Assembly (NCBI RefSeq): GCF_003308995.1 | Contig: NZ_QFFJ01000003.1 | Location: 186,001 to 250,000, forward strand | Direction of reading: 5' to 3' | Origin: Chitinophaga flava | Lineage (GTDB): Bacteria > Bacteroidota > Bacteroidia > Chitinophagales > Chitinophagaceae | DNA length: 64,000 bases | Part shown: positions 34,241 through 41,459 of the stretch, piece after piece | Layout of the letters: each line of letters begins with the position of its first letter | Numbering within the stretch: position 1 is the first letter of the stretch | Notes under the pieces: model-generated | What the model was told of the DNA's origin: nothing | The model's database searches: none | What the model saw: the letters and a program-made list of their open reading frames with translations, nothing else | Translations under genes and position numbers: made by a program

Positions 34241-34729
34241 TTAATCATCTTCACCATGTCTATGACCACGACCGCGCCAGCCTCTTCCCTGATCGTTGTC
34301 ATCGTCATCATCATCATGCTTTCTGTAGCGTTCATCGTGGCAGTCGCGGATGACGGCCTGCCTGCCATAACAGCCTCTATACCTTCTGTATTTTGAACGG
34401 TAGTAGTCTGCATTCATATAAGGCCGGGGATCGTTGACTACTACCTTATACCCCCGGTACAGATCATAATGATAATATCCGGGCAACGCTCTGGCAAATA
34501 CCCATTCGTCTTCATCACGGTCAAAATAAATAAACTGGCGTTGCGGGATATAGTAGTAGGCATCGATATCCGGGAGATAATAATATTCAGCATAGTCGTA
34601 ACCTACGGGCCCCCATTGCGGCTGGTTTCCTATATTGACATTAACATTAAAACGTACCTGGGCATTCGCAGCCGGTGTATAACACATGGCAGCGGTCAGG
34701 AGGAAGGCCACGAGGGCAATCTTTTTCAT
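34241..34729 (-). CDS. Small exported protein with Asp- and Arg-rich tail
   Basis: Predicted 162-residue exported protein with a signal peptide (MKKIALVAFLLTAAMCYTPAANA) and a likely cleavage after ANA. The mature part is rich in Tyr and Asp (YDYAEYYYLPDIDAYYYIP, FIYFDRDEDEWVFARALPGYYHYDLYRGYKVVVND). It ends in a charged tail with seven successive Asp or Asn residues and a short Arg/Gly/His-rich stretch. This layout is common in Bacteroidota envelope proteins of unknown function. The acidic tail might bind cations. The open frame continues 33 codons further upstream, but the signal peptide marks 34729 as the start. The larger frame would also overlap the VOC gene. Confidence 0.78.
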   Translation of the reverse strand: MKKIALVAFLLTAAMCYTPAANAQVRFNVNVNIGNQPQWGPVGYDYAEYYYLPDIDAYYYIPQRQFIYFDRDEDEWVFARALPGYYHYDLYRGYKVVVNDPRPYMNADYYRSKYRRYRGCYGRQAVIRDCHDERYRKHDDDDDDNDQGRGWRGRGHRHGEDD

Positions 34730-34797
34730 AAAAATATGGTTTGTATCCCTCTCAATGCCAATTTGGTGCCAGTTTGCCGGAATGATATCCTTACCCG

Positions 34798-35649
34798 TTA
34801 TTTTTTTATCTGCCTGAATTCCAGCCATAGTCCGCAGGTCTGCGAAGGGGATAATAACAGACTTAAACTACCGTTACCGGCTATCGTTGCCGGGATATTC
34901 ATATTATTATTTTTCAAAACTCGTTTTACCTTTTCAATACTCTTCACCCTTAATGTTACACCAATGACAGGATGACCACTGACTACCTGTTGCGCAACCG
35001 GTAAAAGCACGACTGTACCTTCTTTCAGGTAAGCTACTGTAGCGGATTGCCGCTGCGGCACACCTACTTGTTCTTTCCGGATCAGGGCTCCGCCTTCCTG
35101 CAACAGATTGCGCAGCGGTAAACTATCGTTCGTTGCTATCCACACGCCAATAAGACTTTCAGCGCTATTCTCATGTGCGAAATGTGCCGGTTGATCGGTG
35201 GGCGACTGGTTCCTGCGGCCGAAAAAGAGGTAGTGCAATGGATTCCCTGCCGGAACGGCCGGGAACCCATCCTCCACTTCAAATGGTTGCTGAAGACGTT
35301 TCAAGAGGTTGATCAACGCCGGAATTTCCGGTGTGTATAGTGCAAGAAAAGCCGGTCCTTCGCCGGCTGCCAGGTGTTGCCGATACTCCCTTGTAAGCGC
35401 ATCCCGCGGCTCTGCTGCCGTAATCAGCTCCAGCTCAGTACCATCTTTAAACTTCACATGAAGGTTACGGATGCCGTTATCGTGTAGCCGTCCGGGTTTG
35501 AGCGCGAAACCGAGGGCACGGTAACGGGACGCGGCGCTGTCAAGGTTTTTAACAGCCACCGGCACATGATCAAGCCCTGTAATAACCTGCGCCGAAGCAG
35601 GTATTGACAGGACTGACATCAACAAAAGGCGGTTCAGCAATCGGAACAT
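34798..35649 (-). CDS. Exported VOC/glyoxalase-like protein
   Basis: Predicted 283-residue protein with a signal peptide (MFRLLNRLLLMSVLSIPASAQ). It resembles the glyoxalase-like domain with two halves. The N-terminal half has the typical ITGLDHVPVAVKNLDSAASRYRALGFALKPGR followed by VKFKDGTELELITA, and the C-terminal half (about 165-275) carries a second, more divergent fold with VIGVTLRVKSIEKVKRVLKNNN. His28 (LDH) and Glu74-like residues could be metal ligands, but the second half has lost clear counterparts. Export is unusual for glyoxalase-type proteins; the substrate is unknown. Position next to a small exported protein gene suggests an envelope role. Confidence 0.82.
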   Translation of the reverse strand: MFRLLNRLLLMSVLSIPASAQVITGLDHVPVAVKNLDSAASRYRALGFALKPGRLHDNGIRNLHVKFKDGTELELITAAEPRDALTREYRQHLAAGEGPAFLALYTPEIPALINLLKRLQQPFEVEDGFPAVPAGNPLHYLFFGRRNQSPTDQPAHFAHENSAESLIGVWIATNDSLPLRNLLQEGGALIRKEQVGVPQRQSATVAYLKEGTVVLLPVAQQVVSGHPVIGVTLRVKSIEKVKRVLKNNNMNIPATIAGNGSLSLLLSPSQTCGLWLEFRQIKK

Positions 35650-35660
35650 AAGTTATCTCA

Positions 35661-36647
35661 TTACAGAAAAAAATCCTCCTTAGGTACCTGTTTAAAAAGT
35701 TCAAACATACTGGTCAGCGTTTGAAGGAATTGCAGGCTTTGTGCTTCATCCAGGTGAATGCTGCTTTCAAATTCATCCACCGCCGCCATAGTGCTGTTGT
35801 TGTAGATGTCCTGATGCTGGTCCCACTTTCCGGAAGCTTTTATATAGAGATGTTTTATGTAGACATTGACGCTTTCGCCACCCGGTATGGTGATAGACTG
35901 GTTGCTGCCGATTTTGTACAGAAAGGAAACCAGTAACGGGTCCTCAACCAGCTGGGTCGTCCAGATATGATTTTTCAGGTATTTGCCGGTAAACTCCAGC
36001 AGGGCAGCATGGTCCAGCCCCAATGTTTCCTGATAAGCCTGTTCCGGCAGTATCAGGTATCTGTTATCAAACAACCATTTCACCAACAGACTGTAGGCCT
36101 GTTTGACCTTGTTCATGGTATACTGCGTATCAAAATTATACATGGAAAAAATCTCGCGTGTTTCCATAATACGCAGCTCCATATCGGTAATACGGCTCCT
36201 GTCACCGGAAAACCATACCACCACTTCCGCCACTTCATTCAGCGGTTTGCGTATAATGGTATCCTCCTCTCCCTTCATATCAAAGAAAGCAAGACATTCT
36301 TCATAACTGCTTTTCGGGCTGATAAAGCCTTCCCAGAAGGCATCGGCTTTGGTATCGGCGGTCTTTTTTCTGCCGGAGCCGCCCGAAAAAAGTACTACGG
36401 AAGTAAGATAACACTCGAAGTTGTAATCGTCTTGTTTGGGACTAACGGGAGGATAAAACCGTTCGTTGGTAATATCAAACTTAAAACCAAAGCTCAATTG
36501 ATTTTTCTTGTCCTGAAAGCTTTTGTTACCCTGATTGGCATTGACGGATTTGGGCGGTTTTCCAAGTTCACAGGTTTCAAACAACTGTATGATCTGCGGG
36601 ACTGTGCTTTTAAGTCCCATCAGACCAATGATTTCATGGACGGTCAT
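35661..36647 (-). CDS. Protein of unknown function
   Basis: Predicted 328-residue protein without signal peptide or membrane segments. The first ~75 residues (MTVHEIIGLMGLKS, FETCELGKPPKS, KKNQLSFGFKFDI) form an alpha/beta unit that resembles N-terminal parts of polymorphic-toxin immunity-type proteins, but I cannot assign a named family. The middle has an amphipathic stretch FWEGFISPKSSYEECLAFF. The C-terminal half is helical, with aromatic residues. The function is unknown. It starts the minus-strand run that includes the VOC gene (gap 11 bp), so they may be co-transcribed. Confidence 0.65.
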   Translation of the reverse strand: MTVHEIIGLMGLKSTVPQIIQLFETCELGKPPKSVNANQGNKSFQDKKNQLSFGFKFDITNERFYPPVSPKQDDYNFECYLTSVVLFSGGSGRKKTADTKADAFWEGFISPKSSYEECLAFFDMKGEEDTIIRKPLNEVAEVVVWFSGDRSRITDMELRIMETREIFSMYNFDTQYTMNKVKQAYSLLVKWLFDNRYLILPEQAYQETLGLDHAALLEFTGKYLKNHIWTTQLVEDPLLVSFLYKIGSNQSITIPGGESVNVYIKHLYIKASGKWDQHQDIYNNSTMAAVDEFESSIHLDEAQSLQFLQTLTSMFELFKQVPKEDFFL

Positions 36648-36763
36648 AAATAATGGATTGATGCTGCAAAGAAAAAATTAAATCGCACGGGAAAGGTACT
36701 ACGAAGATGATAAATAAAAAAAAGCAACATCTGTTTTATTCCATCGAAACAATATCATCACTT

Positions 36764-36799
36764 CTAAAAACACGGCAGACCGATCATAACCCGCCGTGT
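36764..36799 (-). terminator. Terminator of the small secreted-protein gene at 36807
   Basis: ACACGGC and GCCGTGT pair with a 16-nt loop. The minus strand continues with five T residues. It lies 8 bp after the stop codon of the gene ending at 36807. Confidence 0.7.
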
Positions 36800-36806
36800 C
36801 TTCAGT

Positions 36807-37178
36807 TTAACTGGGAAGTTCTCCCAAACTGATCAGCATAAAACCAGCTTGCACATCTAAGGCAGTAACCACATGCTCCAGCTGACGAAATTCATCTATC
36901 TTCAGTACGTCTCCCACCTGTACATCAATGCTGGCATGACCATCGGCATTTGCTCTTACTGTTTGGCCGGTGGTGGTATTGACGATCAGTGATGGTGAGG
37001 GTATAAATGTAAGCGGAAGCGGAAGCCAGCGGGTCCAGAATACAGATATCGAAAGGGTGCCCCTGTTGTTTGACTGGGTTTGTTTTATGGAAGCAGTCTG
37101 AACAGGCGCTGCAGCAGAAAGGCTGCTACCTGATAATATGGCCAGTACTGCTGCTACAGACAAGAATCGTTTTAACAT
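36807..37178 (-). CDS. Small exported protein of unknown function
   Basis: Predicted 123-residue protein with a signal peptide (MLKRFLSVAAVLAILSGSSLSAAA). The mature part holds one beta-sandwich-like domain, with wording PSLIVNTTTGQTVRANADGHASIDVQVGDVLKI that recalls a carboxypeptidase-regulatory or Ig-like repeat used in Bacteroidota outer-membrane proteins. No catalytic residues are seen. It stands alone, with its own terminator. Confidence 0.65.
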   Translation of the reverse strand: MLKRFLSVAAVLAILSGSSLSAAAPVQTASIKQTQSNNRGTLSISVFWTRWLPLPLTFIPSPSLIVNTTTGQTVRANADGHASIDVQVGDVLKIDEFRQLEHVVTALDVQAGFMLISLGELPS

Positions 37179-37373
37179 AGTGATGATTTTGGGTTACAAA
37201 TAACATATCCTTAAAACTAAGCAGATAACAAGCAGTCAGAGCACAGTAGTAGCCCCTGAACCAATATTGCACTTTTCTGTTATCTAAAATCATACGAGGT
37301 ACCCCGTTATGCGGGCGAAGCGGTAGCGCAGTTAGCTTTCTTCTTCAAAGAAAACATTTAAAATGCAGTCAAC

Positions 37374-38015
37374 ATGAAACAGACAAAAGTGCTGATATTG
37401 GGTGCAGGCGGTGCAATTGCCCATCATGTTATTCAGTTTCTTCAGCATCATGGAAATATCCACCTGACACTATTCCTGAGAAACAAAAGTCATTTAAAAG
37501 GGATCAAAGGCCCTAACATCAATATCGTGGAAGGAGATGTATTACACCATAAGCAGTTGAATGAGGCCATGAAAGACCAGGATATCGTGTACGCCAACCT
37601 GGCGGGAAGCTTAGATAAAATGGCCAGACAGATTGTGGAGGCGATGGAGAAAAATGGCGTCAGGCGTTTGATATTTGTTACCTCTCTGGGCATTTACAAT
37701 GAAGTGCCGGGGGCTTTCGGGAAGTGGAATGACTCCATGATAGGCAACAGCCTGGCTCCCTACCGAGAAGCAGCTGATATCATAGAAACCTCTGACCTGG
37801 ATTACACCGTGGTAAGGCCCGCCTGGCTAACCGATAACGAAGAAGTGGATTATGAACTTACACAGAAGGGAGAAGATTTTAAAGGCACGGAAGTCTCCAG
37901 AAAAAGTGTTGCCGCATATATTGCTGATTTGATCCAACATCCGCGGAAGAATATAAAGGCGAGTGTAGGCATTGATAAACCAGGCACCGAAGGAGATAAA
38001 CCCTCCTTCTACTAA
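37374..38015 (+). CDS. NAD(P)H-binding SDR-like (NmrA-type) protein
   Basis: Predicted 213-residue cytosolic atypical SDR. The glycine-rich nucleotide motif is VLILGAGGAIAHHVIQFL (about residues 6-23). DV and NLAG follow at the usual places (VEGDVLHHKQLNEAMKDQDIVYANLAG). RLIFVTSLGIYNEVPG has the Ser-Tyr pair of the active-site region, and DLDYTVVRPAWLTD is the usual strand after it. Such proteins often bind NAD(P) without a fixed catalytic role, or act as quinone or isomerase-like reductases; no substrate is proposed. It faces the gene at 38076, with a shared terminator between. Confidence 0.88.
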   Translation: MKQTKVLILGAGGAIAHHVIQFLQHHGNIHLTLFLRNKSHLKGIKGPNINIVEGDVLHHKQLNEAMKDQDIVYANLAGSLDKMARQIVEAMEKNGVRRLIFVTSLGIYNEVPGAFGKWNDSMIGNSLAPYREAADIIETSDLDYTVVRPAWLTDNEEVDYELTQKGEDFKGTEVSRKSVAAYIADLIQHPRKNIKASVGIDKPGTEGDKPSFY

Positions 38016-38033
38016 TATACTGCCGAACCGATT

Positions 38034-38069
38034 AAAAAGGCTGCCTGTTAACCTTCAGACAGCCTTTTT
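38034..38069. terminator. Bidirectional terminator between convergent genes
   Basis: AAAAAGGCTG-C-CTG and CAG-A-CAGCCTTTTT pair over 13 positions with one mismatch. Both ends carry A/T-runs, so it can end transcripts from either side (the SDR-like gene and the gene at 38076). Confidence 0.85.
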
Positions 38070-38075
38070 GTTGTT

Positions 38076-38627
38076 TTAGAGCGCCTGTACAGTGTGGTGC
38101 TCATCCTGCGGCAGTGCCGATGGTTTATAGCTGCTGATAGACAGCTGTGATTGGAATGAAAGCATGAAGGTATCGTATGTGCCCAGGCTGTTGGTCTGCT
38201 CCGGGGACACCAGCAACAGCCGGTCTCCTATTATTTCCAGCAAGGTGAGCGGCGGTGTGATGTAAATAATTGCAACACGATGCTGCTGGCGGTCCTCGAT
38301 GTCAGATTCAATCAGCTCGAGGTGATACAACTCAAACGGCAGATGCATACTGCCGAGGCAATCTTTCACGCCAGGTATCCTGTTTCCCAGTTCCTGCAGA
38401 TATAATCCGACGGCAAAGCCCACTTTGTAGTGCAATGAATTAGATTTCGGATTATGGGTTTTCAGTTCGCTGAAGGTCCGGAATTTTTTTTCAGGATTAT
38501 AGGCTTGTGACTGCATAAGGAATTCTACATAGGAATCTTCAAAAATCTTTTTTTCAAAATCCCCTGTAGAAGCGGCATCTATGACCTGTCTGAAAGACAG
38601 GGTGACCTGCGCGGGTTGTATCTTCAT
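38076..38627 (-). CDS. Protein of unknown function
   Basis: Predicted 183-residue soluble protein with no signal peptide. It contains beta-rich text (HRVAIIYITPPLTLLEIIGDRLLLVSPE) and an N-terminal helix pair. I do not recognise a family. It ends at the shared terminator and starts 46 bp downstream of the dioxygenase gene's stop, and the two may share a transcript. Confidence 0.6.
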   Translation of the reverse strand: MKIQPAQVTLSFRQVIDAASTGDFEKKIFEDSYVEFLMQSQAYNPEKKFRTFSELKTHNPKSNSLHYKVGFAVGLYLQELGNRIPGVKDCLGSMHLPFELYHLELIESDIEDRQQHRVAIIYITPPLTLLEIIGDRLLLVSPEQTNSLGTYDTFMLSFQSQLSISSYKPSALPQDEHHTVQAL

Positions 38628-38673
38628 AAAAATAAATTAGATCGACTGGTAAGAAATTGGTTGAAAAGAATCA

Positions 38674-39390
38674 TCAGATATTGATGACATGAAAGAGGTT
38701 ATAACCTCCATTGGAATTAGGAGTTACAGTTGCCAGTTCGGTTGCCAGTGAGTCGTTGATAATAGTGTCGAGGTAGTTGGTAGTGGGGTTTTGTCCGTGT
38801 GCAATATACAAGGGCGTATTATACACAGCTGCGTTGATCGCATCCGGGAATGCAATCTGGGTGGTCAGATACAGGTAAGTGCCGATGAAGACCTGGGCAT
38901 GCAGGTGTGTGCAGCGGCCAGGATACCAGCCAGGGTAGATAGACAGAAAATGTACCAGACCGGTGTTGTTGGTATATTGCAATCCTCTTCCGAAGAGGCG
39001 GCCGGTATTGTTCTGTACACCCAGGTAACCATTATTCACATAACCTGAATAATAGCCGTCTTTGTCGCACTGCCAGATATCCACCCGTGCATTGGTCACA
39101 GGAGCACATCCATTGTTAACGCTTTGCACTTTGATGTCGATGTTCAGTGGAAGACCAGGTTTGTTGTCAGTGATGTTTACCCTGTTAATAGCCGATCCAC
39201 GGCTGTTATAGAGCGGATAAGGGCCATCCATATCATAATCTGTAGGCACACAGGCCGCTTCCGTTTTTGCATTACGGGTTGATGCGGCTGTTGCTGCCTG
39301 CTCTGCGCTATCCTTTTTACAGGCTTCGAGGAGCACAGGGGCAGAAATGGCTGTTACCGCCAGTGATCTGAGAAAATTTTTTCTTTCCAT
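38674..39390 (-). CDS. Intradiol ring-cleavage dioxygenase-like lipoprotein
   Basis: Predicted 238-residue protein with a twin-part signal (MERKNFLRSLAVTAISAPVLLEAC) and a putative lipidated Cys24. It has the dioxygenase beta-sandwich of protocatechuate 3,4-dioxygenase and relatives: the start-region DMDGPYPLY, VTNARVDIWQCDKDGYYSGY and GLVHFLSIYPGWYPGRCTHLHAQV. The expected Fe(III) ligands are a Tyr at 113 or 114, Tyr156, His162 and His164, all present. Family enzymes open aromatic diols with two hydroxyl groups on neighbouring carbons. A membrane-anchored exported form with a SecB-type start is typical for Bacteroidota. The substrate cannot be told; no other aromatic pathway gene is near. 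Confidence 0.85.
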   Translation of the reverse strand: MERKNFLRSLAVTAISAPVLLEACKKDSAEQAATAASTRNAKTEAACVPTDYDMDGPYPLYNSRGSAINRVNITDNKPGLPLNIDIKVQSVNNGCAPVTNARVDIWQCDKDGYYSGYVNNGYLGVQNNTGRLFGRGLQYTNNTGLVHFLSIYPGWYPGRCTHLHAQVFIGTYLYLTTQIAFPDAINAAVYNTPLYIAHGQNPTTNYLDTIINDSLATELATVTPNSNGGYNLFHVINI

Positions 39391-39478
39391 AAGATAAAGA
39401 ATTGTTTAGCTTAAAGTTCAGCTATAACCATTCTTTTATCAAGTAAGTATCGGTAAAAGAGAGAGATGTGCCGATGTA

Positions 39479-40222
39479 TTATTTACCACTCCACTCTCTG
39501 AGACCATCCGCATAAGTGTCACTGACAGGCAAGGTTGCACCGGAATAGAGCAGCACTCTGCGGTATGCAATGGAACAGATACTGCGAATAGCTACAATAT
39601 AACTGCGGTGAATCCGCCGAAATCGTTCATGGGGAAGCTTCTCCAGCACTTTCTTCAGTGGCATAAGTGTGAGCACAGGTCTTGCATTCAGCAGATGAAT
39701 ACGGATATAATCCTCCAGGCTTTCTATGTATTCAATGTCGTCCAGCCAGATTCTTACCTGTTTGTATTCTGCATAAACGAAAAAAGATTCGGGCTCACGG
39801 ACTGCTACAGCTGCATGTTTGTAGCGGTACTGTCCTATGGTTTTTTGTATGGTCCTTGCAAAACGCTCGATGCTGATCGGTTTCAGCAGGTAATCCAGTG
39901 CTTCCAGCTCAAATCCCTCATGGGCAAAACGTTTATGCGCTGTCGTGAAAATGACCATAGGCTTTTCCGGCAGCGACCGGACAAGGTCCAGGCCGGTGAT
40001 ATCCGGCATATTGATATCAATGAACAGCAGGTCTACCGGACGGCAACGGAGGAATTCGGCGCCGGACAGCGCATCATCGAAAGTCTGCAACAGCTGTAAA
40101 GCCGGGAACTGCGCGGTATAGTTCTTAATAAGCTCCAGCGCAAGCGGTTCATCATCTATAGCGATGGCTTTAATCTTCATATAGGTGGATGAAGTAAAAG
40201 GTTTAACAGAAGTAGTCTCCAT
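39479..40222 (-). CDS. LytTR-family response regulator
   Basis: Predicted 247-residue cytosolic regulator. The receiver domain (about 15-130) has the acidic pair IDDEP and the phospho-acceptor Asp in LFIDINMPDITG, with Thr at PMVIFTTAH and Lys in LLKPI. The C-terminal LytTR DNA-binding domain (about 150-245) contains IEYIESLEDYIRIHL and RFRRIHRSYIVAIRSI. It pairs with the histidine kinase encoded 3 bp upstream. A start at the internal ATG 40180 (MKIKAIAIDDE) is also plausible and fits the family better. The target genes are not shown; the adjacent NRPS is one candidate. Confidence 0.9.
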   Translation of the reverse strand: METTSVKPFTSSTYMKIKAIAIDDEPLALELIKNYTAQFPALQLLQTFDDALSGAEFLRCRPVDLLFIDINMPDITGLDLVRSLPEKPMVIFTTAHKRFAHEGFELEALDYLLKPISIERFARTIQKTIGQYRYKHAAVAVREPESFFVYAEYKQVRIWLDDIEYIESLEDYIRIHLLNARPVLTLMPLKKVLEKLPHERFRRIHRSYIVAIRSICSIAYRRVLLYSGATLPVSDTYADGLREWSGK

Positions 40223-40225
40223 GGG

Positions 40226-41371
40226 TTAATCTATCTGCAATGTCAGCCTGACGGTATATAGGTTATTATCTGTAGTGATATTCAGTACATGTTTTTGTGG
40301 ATACAGCAATTCCAGCCGATGCCTGGTATTAGCAATGCCTACGCCGCTGCTATGCTCCGGTTTCCGTTCCCGGTAAATGCGATTCCGGCAGAAGAAATTA
40401 ATATGATGTTCGTTTACTTCGAGATGAATGATCATCGGGGCCGGCATATGTTTGCTGACACCGTACTTAAACATATTCTCCACAAACGTCATTAGCACCA
40501 GCGGGCTGATCATCTTTCGTTCCAGCACGCCAGTTACCTTGTAGCTCACCAGTCCCGGGCGCAGGCGGAGCTGCTGTAAGGCGATATAATCACGGATACA
40601 TTCCTCTTCCTGAAGCAGGGGTACATAGTCTGCACAAACATCGTCCGTAATGTACCGCATAATATTTGACAAGCGCAGAATACTGTCCGCAGTATAATTA
40701 TTTTTTGTCAGCGCCAGCGTATAAATGTTGTTGAGGGTGTTAAACAGAAAATGCGGATGTACCTGCGCTTTCAGGAAAGATAGTTCAGCCCGTATTTTTT
40801 CCCGCTCGGCCCTGATGGCACGCTGTTCTGTAAGCTGCCAGCGGCGTGTGGTAGTGATAGCAGCGCCCAACGCCATGATCATAAAAAAGATAAAGAGACT
40901 GGTAATATCAATAACGGGTGATTTATACACCCATTTTGCCCCTATGGGAGGAACAGCCCATTTCTGCTGCAACAGCCTGTCAAACGGTTGCAGAAAAAAT
41001 ATACCACTGCAGAGTAACAGGGCCATTGCTACATAAATACCATATTTGCCCGGTATAAAAAACCGGGGCATGAGATAATAACGGTTGAAATAAAACAGGA
41101 TGATATAACAACTGCAAAACAACCAATAGCTGTAGTGCATGGCAGGCGCTATCAGTTCAGTATATCCTTTACCGTTGTGCATAAACAACAACGGGAATAT
41201 CATAAAAAGCAGGCAGCAAACAATGTGGATGCTGATTTGAGGGGCTCCCAAGGATAGCATATACAAATTAAGGGAGGCTGCCGGGTTATTTTTCATATGT
41301 ATCGATGAAACGGGGAAATGTACCGATTGACTGATCGGAGTAATATAAATAATAACCCGCGGTTCTCCCAA
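40226..41371 (-). CDS. LytS/YehU-type sensor histidine kinase
   Basis: Predicted up to 381-residue inner-membrane kinase. About four transmembrane segments lie in the N-terminal half (for example IHIVCCLLFMIFPLLF, YSYWLFCSCYIILFYF, GIYVAMALLLCSGIFF, ITSLFIFFMIMALG). The kinase part begins with ERAIRAEREKIRAELSFLKAQVHPHFLFNTLNNIY (the conserved phospho-His), followed by an HATPase region with FVENMFKYGV and GVGIANTRHRLELLY. It is the partner of the LytTR regulator downstream. A start at the internal ATG 41296 (MKNNPAASLN) gives a more usual N-terminus. The gene lies 89 bp downstream of the NRPS stop on the same strand, with a terminator in between. Confidence 0.9.
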   Translation of the reverse strand: MGEPRVIIYITPISQSVHFPVSSIHMKNNPAASLNLYMLSLGAPQISIHIVCCLLFMIFPLLFMHNGKGYTELIAPAMHYSYWLFCSCYIILFYFNRYYLMPRFFIPGKYGIYVAMALLLCSGIFFLQPFDRLLQQKWAVPPIGAKWVYKSPVIDITSLFIFFMIMALGAAITTTRRWQLTEQRAIRAEREKIRAELSFLKAQVHPHFLFNTLNNIYTLALTKNNYTADSILRLSNIMRYITDDVCADYVPLLQEEECIRDYIALQQLRLRPGLVSYKVTGVLERKMISPLVLMTFVENMFKYGVSKHMPAPMIIHLEVNEHHINFFCRNRIYRERKPEHSSGVGIANTRHRLELLYPQKHVLNITTDNNLYTVRLTLQID

Positions 41372-41420
41372 TTAAATTATATCGCGTATATGCTGCAGTG
41401 ACTTTGTGAATGATATTAAT

Positions 41421-41458
41421 AAAATTAAGCCGGCAGCGGATTCGCTGCCGGCTTTTTT
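41421..41458. terminator. Terminator after the NRPS gene
   Basis: AGCCGGCAGCG and CGCTGCCGGCT pair perfectly over 11 bp with a 4-nt loop. The plus-strand side ends in six T residues and the minus-strand side in TTAATTTT, so it likely works in both directions but more strongly on the plus strand. It separates the NRPS from the kinase gene. Confidence 0.75.
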
Positions 41459-41459
41459 A

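Noticed and set aside
39479..41371. Two-component pair as proven regulator of the NRPS
   Set aside because: Adjacency is the only evidence, and a strong hairpin separates the genes, so the link is kept as a possibility only.
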